This document shows positions 11,095-20,649 of a DNA stretch of 64,000 nucleotides, in pieces. Origin of the DNA: Basidiobolus meristosporus CBS 931.73 (Eukaryota > Basidiobolomycota > Basidiobolomycetes > Basidiobolales > Basidiobolaceae); contig MCFE01000092.1 in the NCBI GenBank assembly GCA_002104905.1, forward strand, positions 1-64,000, written 5' to 3'. A program made the translations under genes and the position numbers. Positions within the stretch are counted from its first letter, which is position 1; every line of letters begins with the position of its first letter. Under the pieces are notes generated by a model, which searched no databases, had not been told where the DNA came from, and was given only the letters and a program-made list of their open reading frames with translations.

Positions 11095-12252
11095 ATGCCC
11101 ACTGCCAAATATGCTGCTTCCCCGTACATAACAAGTCAAAAAGACCTAGCGAACAAAGGCATTAACATCCCTTACCATTCATGCGAGTGCGATACTACCA
11201 GCTCCGCCACATCCTCCACTTCTTCCCTCGACTCTAATAGTGGCACCTTGTACAGCATTCCCAGTAGATTTATAGTGCCCACATGTAAGTCGAAGAAGCC
11301 CCACCATGAGCACAAACACCACTTTGGTTTGTTCAGAAAGAGTAAGAGTGAGAAGAAACATAAGGATTCCTATCTCCCCTTGTTGGAGGCATTAAAAAAG
11401 CGCAATGCCCCCTCCATCCACAAGCTCTATGGTGATTCCTCCCACCATGTATCAAGTGGGGCTGGCGGTAGCGTTCATGTCACCCGGTGTCCATGTAGTG
11501 GTAAAAGGTACGCCATCAAGAGTTTCCGCAAAAAAGCCGCCGGAGAGAATGCGCAGAGCTACTACCAATGGATTTCCAACGAAATTTATATCGCGATATC
11601 CCTCTCGCATCCGAACATTGTCCAAACAGTAGATGTGGTCCTAGAGGACAAGCAGGTACACCAAGTGATGGAGTACTGTCCGAGAGATCTGTTCACGCTT
11701 GCTCGTGAAGACTCATTGACCCAGCAACAGATAGATCGCTACTTCATGCAGCTGATGAATGGACTCTCATACCTACATCAACGTGGAGTAGCACACCGAG
11801 ACCTGAAGTTGGAGAACCTGTGCATCGATGAGAAAGACAACTTGAAAATCATCGATTTCGGGTGTGCGTTCATTCTTCTCGATCCGTTCGCGGTGAACAG
11901 TAAAGCGTACGCCTCCTCCATCGTCGGATCTGACCCCTACATTGCGCCCGAGATCTTCTGCGGTGGTGTCTATGACGCTGCCAAAGCAGACGTCTGGTCC
12001 GCCGCGATCATATACCTTTGTATGATTCTTCGCAAATTCCCGTGGGACATCGCGCGCACCAGCGATAAAAGCTATGGGAAGTTTTTGAAGCACCGCCACT
12101 CTGACAAATATTTCCGGAAAATCCCCACCGACGCGCTCAGCATCCTTAGAAGAATGCTGGATCCCAACCCTGACACAAGGGCCACTGTGGAAGATGTGCT
12201 TTACGACCCGTGGTTCCAAAGCCTGACCTCATCCTACGCCGCTTGTGAATAA
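11095..12252 (+). CDS. Ser/Thr protein kinase, fungal HAL4(SAT4)/HAL5-like
   Basis: Intronless gene for a 385-residue protein. The open frame extends upstream to 11062, but ATG 11095 is the first ATG. The N-terminal 110 residues are Ser/Thr- and His/Lys-rich and probably disordered. The kinase domain follows with a GAGGSV glycine loop, AIK (catalytic Lys about residue 142), HRDLKLEN (Asp 236), DFG (Asp 254), a SDPYIAPE activation-segment end and DVWSAAI. The first glycine of the usual GSGAGGSV loop is Ser here. The PYIAPE, KADVWS and CMILRKFPW pattern fits the fungal HAL4/HAL5/NPR1 group, which stabilises plasma-membrane transporters and controls potassium and ion homeostasis in yeast. Family assignment is by motif recognition; the exact orthologue is open. 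All catalytic residues are present, so it should be active. Confidence 0.88.
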   Translation: MPTAKYAASPYITSQKDLANKGINIPYHSCECDTTSSATSSTSSLDSNSGTLYSIPSRFIVPTCKSKKPHHEHKHHFGLFRKSKSEKKHKDSYLPLLEALKKRNAPSIHKLYGDSSHHVSSGAGGSVHVTRCPCSGKRYAIKSFRKKAAGENAQSYYQWISNEIYIAISLSHPNIVQTVDVVLEDKQVHQVMEYCPRDLFTLAREDSLTQQQIDRYFMQLMNGLSYLHQRGVAHRDLKLENLCIDEKDNLKIIDFGCAFILLDPFAVNSKAYASSIVGSDPYIAPEIFCGGVYDAAKADVWSAAIIYLCMILRKFPWDIARTSDKSYGKFLKHRHSDKYFRKIPTDALSILRRMLDPNPDTRATVEDVLYDPWFQSLTSSYAACE

Positions 12253-12973
12253 TATTGCCCGCCTCTCTGTACCAAACATTTGTTGATTAATCTTGTAAAA
12301 TACCGCAACTATCACAAATAAACAACTGGAACTTGGATTCACCCGTCATTCTTCTCGATTCAATCCAAAACCCCATTGTTTGGCTGACCAATCCTTCCAA
12401 ATCAGGTGTTACGATCGCTCCGAGCTTGTGGATGGGCCTGCCGTGCCGATACCTAGTGTAAAGTCCCGGGCACGTGTGTTGCTTGTAGCTATCATCGGGA
12501 TCAGGGAGTCCTTGAAATCATTGGATATCGTGGATCAGTAACAAAGATGATCATCCTTTAATAGTGGGGCATTGGATCGACCCGGTCGCACCGCAAGTAA
12601 CCTGAATGAACCTGATGGGGGACAACCGGTTGGGATTCAAAAATTCTAGATCCTATAGAATGACGTACGGCATCCGTGCATGAATCAGCCGGTTAGCATC
12701 CATGCATGGATGAGACCTTTTACTCGATTGAAGCGACAAAAAGTATGGTCCATTGCATCCATGATGGCGTTGGTGTTGGTGCTGGTCCATATCCATACCT
12801 GTGTGTCCTAATCAAGGCCCGTGTGAACGAACATCATGAAAAAAATTAAACTCGAATGACGAATACTCGATTAAACCACAGATGATAATGATTACGAGGA
12901 TGATTCATCCAGCCCAATGATTGGCATGAAGAACAAGATAGAAATGCTGACAAATAACATGCCCGTTGGCGCG
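12253..12973. other. Intergenic region, kinase to oxidoreductase
   Basis: I see no coding signal. A short imperfect repeat of a CCATGCATGGATG-type motif occurs around 12680-12720. Confidence 0.4.
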
Positions 12974-12981
12974 TATATAAA
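12974..12981 (+). promoter_or_regulatory. TATA box of oxidoreductase gene 1
   Basis: TATATAAA lies 53 bp upstream of the ATG at 13034, a usual distance for a short fungal 5' leader. Confidence 0.65.
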
Positions 12982-13033
12982 ATCCGCCCGTCCACACCTT
13001 AATCTCCAATATTGAATTATTGAAGAAATCAAC

Positions 13034-14080
13034 ATGGCTTCCAAGAACACCCAAATCATCTTCAAGAAAGTCCCTGAGGGCATGCCAGTCATTGGGGAGC
13101 ACATGGAGACAGTCACAAAGGACTTCGACCCGAGCTCTGTTACCCTCAACGACAACGATGTGCTTCTCCGTAACCTCTATATCTCTGTTGATCCTTACAT
13201 GCGCGGTAGAATGCGCGCTGCCAACACGAAGTCCTATTCTCCGGCTTTCACCTTGGGCGAGGTGATGGCGGCTGGAGGAGTTAGTGAGGTGATCAAGTCC
13301 AAGAACCCCGAATACAAAGAGGGTGACATTGTCACCGGTATGGTCGGATGGGAGAACTACAGTGTCGTCCCTGAAGGCAAGGATCTCCGCAAGATCGATA
13401 ATGCTCGCGAGTCTTCCATCCCACTGTCATATTACCTCGGCGTCTTGGGAATGCCAGGCATGACTGCATACTCTGGCTTGTTCAAGATCGGTGAACCCAA
13501 GAAAGGAGAGACCATCTTCATTTCTGCTGCATCTGGTGCTGTGGGCCAGGTTGTTGGCCAGATCGCCAAGGTGAAGGGACTCAGAGTGGTGGGCACTGCT
13601 GGCGATGACTCGAAGGTGGAGTACCTGCTGAAGGAGCTGAAGTTCGATGCGGCATTCAACTACAAGAAGGTTGATCTGGATCAGGCGCTGTCAGAGGCAT
13701 GTCCCAACGGGATCGACGTGTACTTTGAGAATGTTGGTGGGAAGATGCTGGATGTGGTGCTGAAGCATTGCAACGATTTCGCCCGCATTCCAGTGTGCGG
13801 AATGATTTCTCAATATAACCGCACCCACGACCCCGAGCCTATCTACAATAGTTTCATGGTTTTGACCAAGAGAATCCGGTTCCAAGGATTCATTGTCAGT
13901 GATATTGCAGGGGAGTTCGCGGCCCAATTCTCCAAGGATATGCCTACATGGATCAAAGAAGGGAAGCTGATCTACAAGGAGGACAAAATGGATGGGATCG
14001 AGAATGCCCCCGAGGCCTTCCTCCGTATCCTACGTGGAGAGAATTTCGGTAAACAGGTGGTCAAACTTGCCGACCTATGA
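13034..14080 (+). CDS. MDR-superfamily NADP-dependent alkenal/enone reductase, copy 1
   Basis: Intronless, 348 residues, typical length for the zinc-independent medium-chain reductases (PTGR1/leukotriene B4 12-hydroxydehydrogenase, plant alkenal double-bond reductase, bacterial CurA). The N-terminal GroES-like part holds the family signature DPYMRGRM (53-60). The Rossmann part holds AASGAVGQVVGQ (165-176). FENVGG and CGMISQYN follow, and no zinc-ligand cysteine set is present. Such enzymes reduce the C=C bond of alpha,beta-unsaturated aldehydes and ketones with NADPH in the cytosol; the substrate cannot be read from sequence. It heads a tandem array with copies at 14651 and 16734 and shares long identical tracts with copy 2. 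Confidence 0.92.
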   Translation: MASKNTQIIFKKVPEGMPVIGEHMETVTKDFDPSSVTLNDNDVLLRNLYISVDPYMRGRMRAANTKSYSPAFTLGEVMAAGGVSEVIKSKNPEYKEGDIVTGMVGWENYSVVPEGKDLRKIDNARESSIPLSYYLGVLGMPGMTAYSGLFKIGEPKKGETIFISAASGAVGQVVGQIAKVKGLRVVGTAGDDSKVEYLLKELKFDAAFNYKKVDLDQALSEACPNGIDVYFENVGGKMLDVVLKHCNDFARIPVCGMISQYNRTHDPEPIYNSFMVLTKRIRFQGFIVSDIAGEFAAQFSKDMPTWIKEGKLIYKEDKMDGIENAPEAFLRILRGENFGKQVVKLADL

Positions 14081-14599
14081 TTGGGTCAGCCTAGATGTTT
14101 AGGTTGAATGTAAAATTCTTGGAAGTAAATACAACTTGTAATAAAGTCACGGAAAAATTCCTTCAAATTCTGAAATCCATTACATACTCCTCTCATAAAT
14201 ATGATAATGAATAAATGCTCCGTCCAGGCGCCTTTAAATATGAATCCATGTCCACCAGTCAAAAATATATCTCAGCCAGCAAAATGCACAATAATCATGC
14301 CAACATGAAGGGCGGTATTGTAGACTGCGAATTTTCAAGCTTGAACGGGAATCGGGTTAAAATTTGTTGGGTTATGATTGGAACTCGATGACACAATTAA
14401 CGGGATTGTCTGCCGAGAATCCGAATTCCCGATTTTCACCGGGCCAATGGTAATATTTGGGCCAAACAATCGTCGTAATTCGTGCCACCACCAAATATAC
14501 CAAGAAGTGGAGTGAGCTTTGGCTACAATGTGAATGCCTAGCAAGTGCTCGAAAGTCCCAGAAGCTGGTTGCTGACAAATGGATCCTTCAAGTGGATGG

Positions 14600-14605
14600 T
14601 ATAAA
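14600..14605 (+). promoter_or_regulatory. TATA box of oxidoreductase gene 2
   Basis: TATAAA lies about 50 bp before ATG 14651. It lies downstream of the in-frame ATG at 14579, which argues that the shorter start is used. Confidence 0.65.
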
Positions 14606-14650
14606 GCATGCAGCGATGAAGCGGTCCACACAAAATCATTCAATATCAAC

Positions 14651-15697
14651 ATGTCCACCAAGAACACCCAAATCATCTTCAACAAAGTCCCCGAGGGTAT
14701 GCCTGTCGCCGGGGAGCACATGAAGACAATCACAAAGGACTTCGACCCGAGCTCTGTTACCCTCAACGACAACGATGTGCTTCTCCGCAACCTGTACATC
14801 TCAGTTGACCCTTATATGCGCAGCAGAATGCGCCCTGCCAATGTCAAATCCTATGCCCCAGCCTTCGCACTAGGAGAGGTGATGACGGCTGGAGGAGTCA
14901 GTGAGGTGATCAAGTCCAAGAACCCCGAATACAAAGAGGGTGACATTGTCACCGGTATGGTCGGATGGGAGAACTACAGTGTCGTCCCTGAAGGCAAGGA
15001 TCTCCGCAAGATCGATAATGCTCGCGAGTCTTCCATCCCACTGTCATACCATCTTGGCGTCTTAGGCATGCCGGGCATGACCGCTTACGCTGGCTTGTTC
15101 AAGATCGGTGAACCCAAGAAAGGAGAGACCATCTTCATTTCTGCTGCATCTGGTGCTGTGGGCCAGGTTGTAGGTCAGATCGCCAAGGTGAAGGGACTCA
15201 GAGTGGTGGGCACTGCTGGCGATGACTCGAAGGTGGAGTACCTGCTGAAGGAGCTGAAGTTCGATGCGGCATTCAACTACAAGAAGGTTGATCTGGATCA
15301 GGCACTGTCAGAGGCATGTCCCAACGGGATCGACGTGTACTTTGAGAATGTTGGTGGGAAGATGCTGGATGTGGTGCTGAAGCACTGCAACGATTTCGCC
15401 CGCATTCCGGTGTGTGGGATGATCTCCCAGTACAACCGATTCCTAAACCCCGAGCCCATCTACAACATTGCCATGATCCTGACCAAGAGAATCCGGTTCC
15501 AAGGATTCATTGTCCGTGAGATCGCCGCGGACTATGCGGCCCAGTTCGCCCAGGACGTCCCAGCATGGATCAAAGAAGGGAAGCTGATCTACAAAGACGA
15601 CCAAATGGATGGGATCGAGAATGCCCCCGAGGCCTTCCTCCGGATCCTTCGTGGAGAGAACTTTGGTAAGCAGGTTGTCAAGCTAGCGGATTTGTAA
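14651..15697 (+). CDS. MDR-superfamily NADP-dependent alkenal/enone reductase, copy 2
   Basis: 348 residues from ATG 14651. An in-frame ATG 72 bp upstream lies before the TATA box and its extra residues have no counterpart in copy 1, so I reject it. Domains are as in copy 1. In the DPYMRGRM signature the second-last glycine is Ser (DPYMRSRM), which is absent from copies 1 and 3 and may affect activity. The C-terminal third (after CGMISQYNR) matches copy 3, but 14980-15050 matches copy 1 (ARESSIP) where copy 3 has ARQSPIP. This points to gene conversion. Confidence 0.92.
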   Translation: MSTKNTQIIFNKVPEGMPVAGEHMKTITKDFDPSSVTLNDNDVLLRNLYISVDPYMRSRMRPANVKSYAPAFALGEVMTAGGVSEVIKSKNPEYKEGDIVTGMVGWENYSVVPEGKDLRKIDNARESSIPLSYHLGVLGMPGMTAYAGLFKIGEPKKGETIFISAASGAVGQVVGQIAKVKGLRVVGTAGDDSKVEYLLKELKFDAAFNYKKVDLDQALSEACPNGIDVYFENVGGKMLDVVLKHCNDFARIPVCGMISQYNRFLNPEPIYNIAMILTKRIRFQGFIVREIAADYAAQFAQDVPAWIKEGKLIYKDDQMDGIENAPEAFLRILRGENFGKQVVKLADL

Positions 15698-15939
15698 TTC
15701 GATCAGCCTCGTGGGGGGGGGAGGGTCCACTAGTTCAGATAGAACACAATAAAGTCAGCATGTGGAGGTTTCACCACCCAAAATTAAGGTTTGCATCGGT
15801 GCGACATCCACGCCCAAATTAGTAAGTTTCCAAGGAACCTCTGACAGAGATAGAAAGCAGGGTCATGAATCGGCATCGGCCATCGTGAATCGTAAAATTG
15901 ACGAATGTGCCTAATGTGAGCAGGCCGTCGGTGAAACTA

Positions 15940-16290
15940 CTGGTTATTGGTAAATCATCTCTTCAAAACAGAAGCCAATCGTATTAGGTGGTTGATACCA
16001 GAACATGACTATACTCTGGCTAGTTCAAGATCTAAGACCCATCTTTATTTACCACTGATGCTGTAGATCAGGTAGTTGGACTCCGAGAGACTTAGGGTAA
16101 TGATAACTGCAAGTTAGGATGTCTATTCTAAGAGCTCGACCTCGCCAAGGTTTACTTTACTCAAGCACTTTCGTGCAACTTGAGAATTATCATGGAAGAA
16201 CGGCGGGCAGATTGCCCGGGTTCCATATGCGAATGATCACCCAATACAGCTGCTCGCATGGTCCAACTTACCGGAAACGCACTAGATTCT
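15940..16290 (+). pseudogene. Heavily decayed oxidoreductase copy
   Basis: Between copies 2 and 3 is a relic of the same gene. Around 16005-16035 the DNA aligns with the MTAYSGLFKI codons. Around 16045-16080 it aligns with the IFISAASGAVGQVVG codons. Around 16180-16255 it aligns with FENVGGK and DFARIPVCGMISQYN. Multiple indels and stops remove any reading frame. It shows that the array once held at least one more member. Confidence 0.65.
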
Positions 16291-16682
16291 AAAATTCGTG
16301 ACAAGCCTATCTATCGAAAATAGCATCATGTATGGTGTTGACTAACGATACATCCAAGCACCCTTGATTTAGATCTCAATACTAAAAACCATATGTACAT
16401 CCCACCGTAATATATGCAAGAATCAGGTCAACATTAAACTTCACCTGAGTAAGAATTGGGTAGTTGTTATCAAGACAACATTAGCGGGGCTGTCTGCCGA
16501 GTATCCGAATTCCCGATTTTCACCGGGCCAATGATAATCTCTGGGCCAAACAATCGTCGTAATTCGTTCCACCACCAAATATACCAAGAAGTGGAGTGAC
16601 CTACGACAACAATATGAGCGTCTACCAGATGCTCGAAGATTCTAATGCTGGTTGCTGACAAATGGATCCTTCAAATGGATGG

Positions 16683-16688
16683 TATAAA
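16683..16688 (+). promoter_or_regulatory. TATA box of oxidoreductase gene 3
   Basis: TATAAA is at the same spacing (about 50 bp) to ATG 16734 as in gene 2. Confidence 0.65.
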
Positions 16689-16733
16689 GCATGCAGCAAT
16701 GAAGCGGTCCACACAAAATCATTCAATATCAAC

Positions 16734-17780
16734 ATGTCCACCAAGAACACCCAAATCATCTTCAACAAAGTCCCCGAGGGTATGCCTGTCGCTGGGGAGC
16801 ACATGAAGACAATCACAAAGGACTTCGACCCGAGCTCTGTTACCCTCAACGATAACGATGTGCTTCTCCGCAACCTGTACATCTCAGTTGACCCTTATAT
16901 GCGCGGCAGAATGCGCCCTGCCAATGTCAAATCCTATGCCCCAGCCTTCGCACTAGGAGAGGTGATGACGGCTGGAGGAGTCAGTGAGGTGATCAAGTCC
17001 AAGAACCCCGAATACAAAGAGGGTGACATTGTCACCGGTATGGTCGGATGGGAGAACTACAGTGTCGTCCCTGAAGGCAAGGATCTCCGCAAGATCGACA
17101 ATGCTCGTCAGTCTCCCATCCCACTGTCATACCATCTTGGCGTCTTAGGCATGCCGGGCATGACCGCTTACGCTGGCTTGTTCAAGATCGGTGAACCCAA
17201 GAAAGGAGAGACCATCTTCATTTCTGCTGCATCTGGTGCTGTGGGCCAGGTTGTAGGTCAGATCGCCAAGGTGAAGGGACTCAGAGTGGTGGGCACTGCT
17301 GGCGATGACTCGAAGGTGGAGTACCTGCTGAAGGAGCTGAAGTTCGATGCGGCATTCAACTACAAGAAGGTTGATCTGGATCAGGCACTGTCAGAGGCAT
17401 GTCCCAACGGGATCGACGTGTACTTTGAGAATGTTGGTGGGAAGATGCTGGATGTGGTGCTGAAGCACTGCAACGATTTCGCCCGCATTCCGGTGTGTGG
17501 GATGATCTCCCAGTACAACCGATTCCTAAACCCCGAGCCCATCTACAACATTGCCATGATCCTGACCAAGAGAATCCGGTTCCAAGGATTCATTGTCCGC
17601 GAGATCGCCGCGGACTATGCGGCCCAGTTCGCTCAGGACGTCCCAGCATGGATCAAAGAAGGGAAGCTGATCTACAAAGACGACCAAATGGATGGGATCG
17701 AGAATGCCCCCGAGGCCTTCCTCCGGATCCTTCGTGGAGAGAACTTTGGCAAGCAGGTTGTCAAGCTAGCGGATTTGTAA
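16734..17780 (+). CDS. MDR-superfamily NADP-dependent alkenal/enone reductase, copy 3
   Basis: 348 residues from ATG 16734; the upstream in-frame ATG at 16662 is rejected for the same reason as in copy 2. It keeps the intact DPYMRGRM signature and the AASGAVGQVVGQ cofactor motif. It differs from copy 2 at only a few residues (the signature Gly and the ARQSPIP segment). The gene and flanks arose by a segmental duplication that also copied the promoter, so regulation of copies 2 and 3 should be similar unless the diverged upstream 250 bp matters. Confidence 0.92.
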   Translation: MSTKNTQIIFNKVPEGMPVAGEHMKTITKDFDPSSVTLNDNDVLLRNLYISVDPYMRGRMRPANVKSYAPAFALGEVMTAGGVSEVIKSKNPEYKEGDIVTGMVGWENYSVVPEGKDLRKIDNARQSPIPLSYHLGVLGMPGMTAYAGLFKIGEPKKGETIFISAASGAVGQVVGQIAKVKGLRVVGTAGDDSKVEYLLKELKFDAAFNYKKVDLDQALSEACPNGIDVYFENVGGKMLDVVLKHCNDFARIPVCGMISQYNRFLNPEPIYNIAMILTKRIRFQGFIVREIAADYAAQFAQDVPAWIKEGKLIYKDDQMDGIENAPEAFLRILRGENFGKQVVKLADL

Positions 17781-18089
17781 TTCGATCAGCCTCGTGGGGG
17801 GGAGGGTTCACTAGTTCAGATAGAACACAATAAAGTTAGCATGTGGAGGTTTCACCACCCAAAATTAAGGTTTGCATCGGTGTGACATCCACGCCCAAAT
17901 TAGTAAGTTTCCAAGGAACCTCTGACAGAGACAGAAAACAGGATTGCAGTCTGGCTTCATCTATCTTAATTCATGATGTGAGCGAGCGACTAGTGAAAAT
18001 CCAGGTTGCTGACAGATTGTGTATAGGAATTAGAGGTTAACCGAATGAATTAAAGGAGGAAGCAACGAAGTGTTACATGCTAAAGCGCT

Positions 18090-18220
18090 ATGCCCACAAA
18101 TAATATCCAAATCGTCTTTAAGAAGGTCCCCCAAGGTACGCCGGCCATTGGAGAGCACATGGAGACCGTCGCAAAGGACTCTAATGCCGACTCCGTTTTC
18201 CTTAGTGACAACGATGTGAA
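18090..18220 (+). pseudogene. Oxidoreductase 5' fragment
   Basis: ATG 18090 opens a frame matching the first about 43 residues of the reductases (NIQIVFKKVPQG, then GEHMETVAKD and LSDNDV). It then diverges into unrelated sequence at about 18218. It is a truncated fourth copy with no catalytic domain. The first 120 bp keep an open frame and look younger than the relic at 15940-16290. Confidence 0.8.
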
Positions 18221-18454
18221 GAGCAACCCCGTTCCTGATCCAGAAAAACGATCCATCGGATGCGTTCATTATATGGTACACGCGCGAGCCCGCTCCCAAA
18301 TCATAGGTGACATCCAAACTTAGCTTGATGTGACCTCATGTTGGACGATAAATACTGACACCCAACATTCCGATTTCCAATCTTAGGCACACTTGATAAC
18401 CATGGAATCCAACACCGACCTTTGCACCACCAACATCCTTGGGTGATTGGAATG

Positions 18455-18705
18455 GGAATTGACGACAACGAAGTTCCAGCCTGGATTACGGAGGGGAATC
18501 GATGTCAACTCCGTTCCCCTCCACAACAATGATGTCCTGCTTCGTAATTTGTATCTGTCGTTTGACCCTTACATGCGCGATCTCAGCATCAAATGTACCA
18601 CCCGGGGTCTACTCTGGGAAAGATGATGACAGCCGGAGGAGTTCGGGCACCGCTTTGGTAAACAGATTGTGTCCAAGTGCCAACCCACACAATAAAAATG
18701 TACTC
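18455..18705 (+). pseudogene. Scrambled oxidoreductase fragments
   Basis: A short piece resembling the C-terminal motif (VPAWITEG, about 18471-18495) is followed directly by an N-terminal piece (NNDVL, RNLYLSFDPYMR, about 18518-18580). A GGV piece then joins straight to a C-terminal FGKQIV piece (about 18628-18672). The order C-terminus, N-terminus, C-terminus shows two partial copies fused with the middle deleted. It is not translatable. Confidence 0.68.
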
Positions 18706-19189
18706 CTGGAGACCCGCTCCGGCGGAAATATTCCCACCAATGGAAGGGGGTTGAAAATTGATTACCCATAGACAAATTCGCCCTCATGACTGCCAAATCT
18801 ATCACTGTGAGCCAATCAGCGAGATGGTCTGTGTCCCCAGAATTGGGCAGGTTGATGTGCTAACCCGCTATACTCGACGAGGAAGATTCAAGTTACCAAT
18901 AGCGTCAATCTTCAAATAAACGCAATGTCGCGCGATTTCCCTTGAATGAACTTTAAATTATATGGACTTCATTTAATTACAACTACAACTTCGTGGAGAT
19001 CTGAATACACACGGGTAGTAACAGGTGTTGAGATATATTACAGATTGGGTGTTGACCAAGAAAATGTTGAAAGTGAGTCTGGAATCCCCGAATCATGGTC
19101 GAGCGTAGGCGTTGGCTGAGGTTTGGAATGAATTAAACAAGTAATTTACAACGGAGAGATCCTGGACTCGACCCAGGGCCACTGGCATC
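18706..19189. other. Intergenic region
   Basis: I see no gene or repeat here. Confidence 0.4.
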
Positions 19190-20649
19190 TTACTGCTCCC
19201 GGAACAAAGCTTTGCCTACTTCGTAGCTTGATATCATGATCGCGCAAGAGGGCGCAACTTTGGCCACACGGGGCACCAACCCGGTAAATAGGCCCCTGCA
19301 CCCATCTTTCTTGAATATGTTCCTCATGACTTCGTATACCTTGGGCTTTGCTTTGGAGGTTACATCGTTGGATGTGTCCACTTGGATATGGGTCTTGGCA
19401 ACGTCGAATGGAGTGGTTAATGTGGCGGCGATCGAGCCAGAAACCGCACCTGCTATGAATGCGAATTGGAACTCATCCGAAGGGGTTAAGCGGTCCCCGG
19501 TATGGTTTAGTTTGAGTTGATGCTTGATGGTTTCGTAGCCCATCCAATATAATCCTAACCAGAAATGTCAGGAATGTGCTTCTCGTCAAGAATCACCTAG
19601 CGTAAGGCCTACCTGAGAATGGAACATCTCTCCATAAAGTTGGACTAAGGCCCTTCCACAACGATAATACGCCTGCTCGCTTCACCATATTTGAGACGCC
19701 ACTCATTACCTCTGCAAGGAAAACGTCACATCAGCGATGGAACAAATCAGAGTAGTATCCAGGATTACGTACCGGTAAGGCTAGTTCCTGACGCCGCTGA
19801 CTGAACTCTAGTTCTGATCAATTCGATGGGAGATATACAAGTGACGGCGCATGCTAAAATTAAGGTCAGTAAGTGCTTGTTAAACAGTATAGAGCTTGGC
19901 CTCGAGACATACTTCTTGCGATGGATCCCACGATGAACGGGCTATATTTTTCAACCACTGGATCACGGATATTTAGCTTGATAAAATCTCTCATGTAATC
20001 GTAACCAACGTAATATATAGCGGTGGCGGGGAGCTGCATAAGTCTAGGCCACTTGGTTAAGGTCTATGGTAGGAATGAGATTTCATGGGTGAAGCTTACA
20101 ATGTGGGTGACAGTCCTTTCCATAATTTGGTGACACCTTCGTGGCGAGCAATCTTTACGACTCCATCCTAGACAACGGGGGATGTGTTAAATCATGGTGA
20201 TAGGTCAATTCAAGGCAATCTCACTTACCCAAGTCCCCTTGAGCTGTCGACTATGATCTTCAATGGCAAAGTCACTTGCGCATATGCGTAGCACAGGTGC
20301 GCTACCAAGAGAATGCCCTGACCAACGGCTAGCGGCAATTCCTCGGTGTGGTACTAAAGGGTATGTGTCTATACAAGCAACAGATAAAGGCGAGCCATAG
20401 CAGTAAACCACTTTGGGTGGGGCCTTGTTGAACGTCTGTGACTGAAGACGGGTTTTAACTACATCAAGAGGCGTGACTGTGATACGTAAACAAGTAAGTA
20501 AGTTGTTTTGCACAGGTCAAGGAAGGGAGTGGTGTGTCATACCAAGTATGGAGGTGAGTAAAGCTCCACCACAAGCAGAGGCCATTTTGTAAACGGGATC
20601 GATGGCAGCGGTGCTCTCAATAGAAGTGGAATTCACCTGAGAAGCCATT
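19190..20649 (-). CDS. MTM1: Mitochondrial carrier, MTM1/SLC25A39-SLC25A40 type
   Basis: Seven exons (minus strand): 20649-20544, 20476-20229, 20167-20100, 20043-19913, 19852-19773, 19709-19613, 19554-19190; 364 residues. All introns are GT-AG. Three carrier repeats carry PLDVVK (38-43), PIELIR (193-198) and PFDVAK (292-297). Family-diagnostic blocks are LWKGLSPTL, LPATAIYYVGYDY, LSPTLWRDVPFS, and GLVPRVAKVAPSCAIMISSYE at the C-terminus. The protein should sit in the mitochondrial inner membrane with six transmembrane helices. Yeast Mtm1 affects Mn-SOD activation and pyridoxal phosphate/Fe-S homeostasis, and the animal homologues import glutathione. The exon 5-6 junction needs the second AG of a GCAGAG acceptor, because the first gives an immediate stop; alternative splicing there is possible. 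Yeast MTM1 is meant, not human myotubularin. Confidence 0.88.

Larger units (their letters stand above)
14400..15860 (+). repeat. Duplicated unit, left copy (promoter, gene and 3' flank)
   Basis: About 1.46 kb repeated at 16480-17945, offset 2,083 bp. It includes about 250 bp of upstream DNA, the whole gene, and about 160 bp downstream with a G-run and the sequence GGAGGTTTCACCACCCAAAA. The copies are about 99% alike in the coding part by eye and less alike upstream. Confidence 0.88.
16480..17945 (+). repeat. Duplicated unit, right copy
   Basis: This is the partner of 14400-15860. Upstream parts differ at about one base in ten, while coding parts are nearly identical. The 3' flank (17780-17945) differs by a few bases, including the G-run length (six here, nine in the left copy). 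Confidence 0.88.

Noticed and set aside
11773-12219. 148-residue minus-strand frame opposite the kinase
   Set aside because: It is a shadow of the kinase coding sequence and lacks any recognisable motif.
14579-14650. N-terminal 24-residue extension of reductase copy 2 (and 16662-16733 in copy 3)
   Set aside because: The upstream ATG lies before the TATAAA box, and copy 1 has no such extension. The frame is open by chance and is shared only because the promoter was duplicated.
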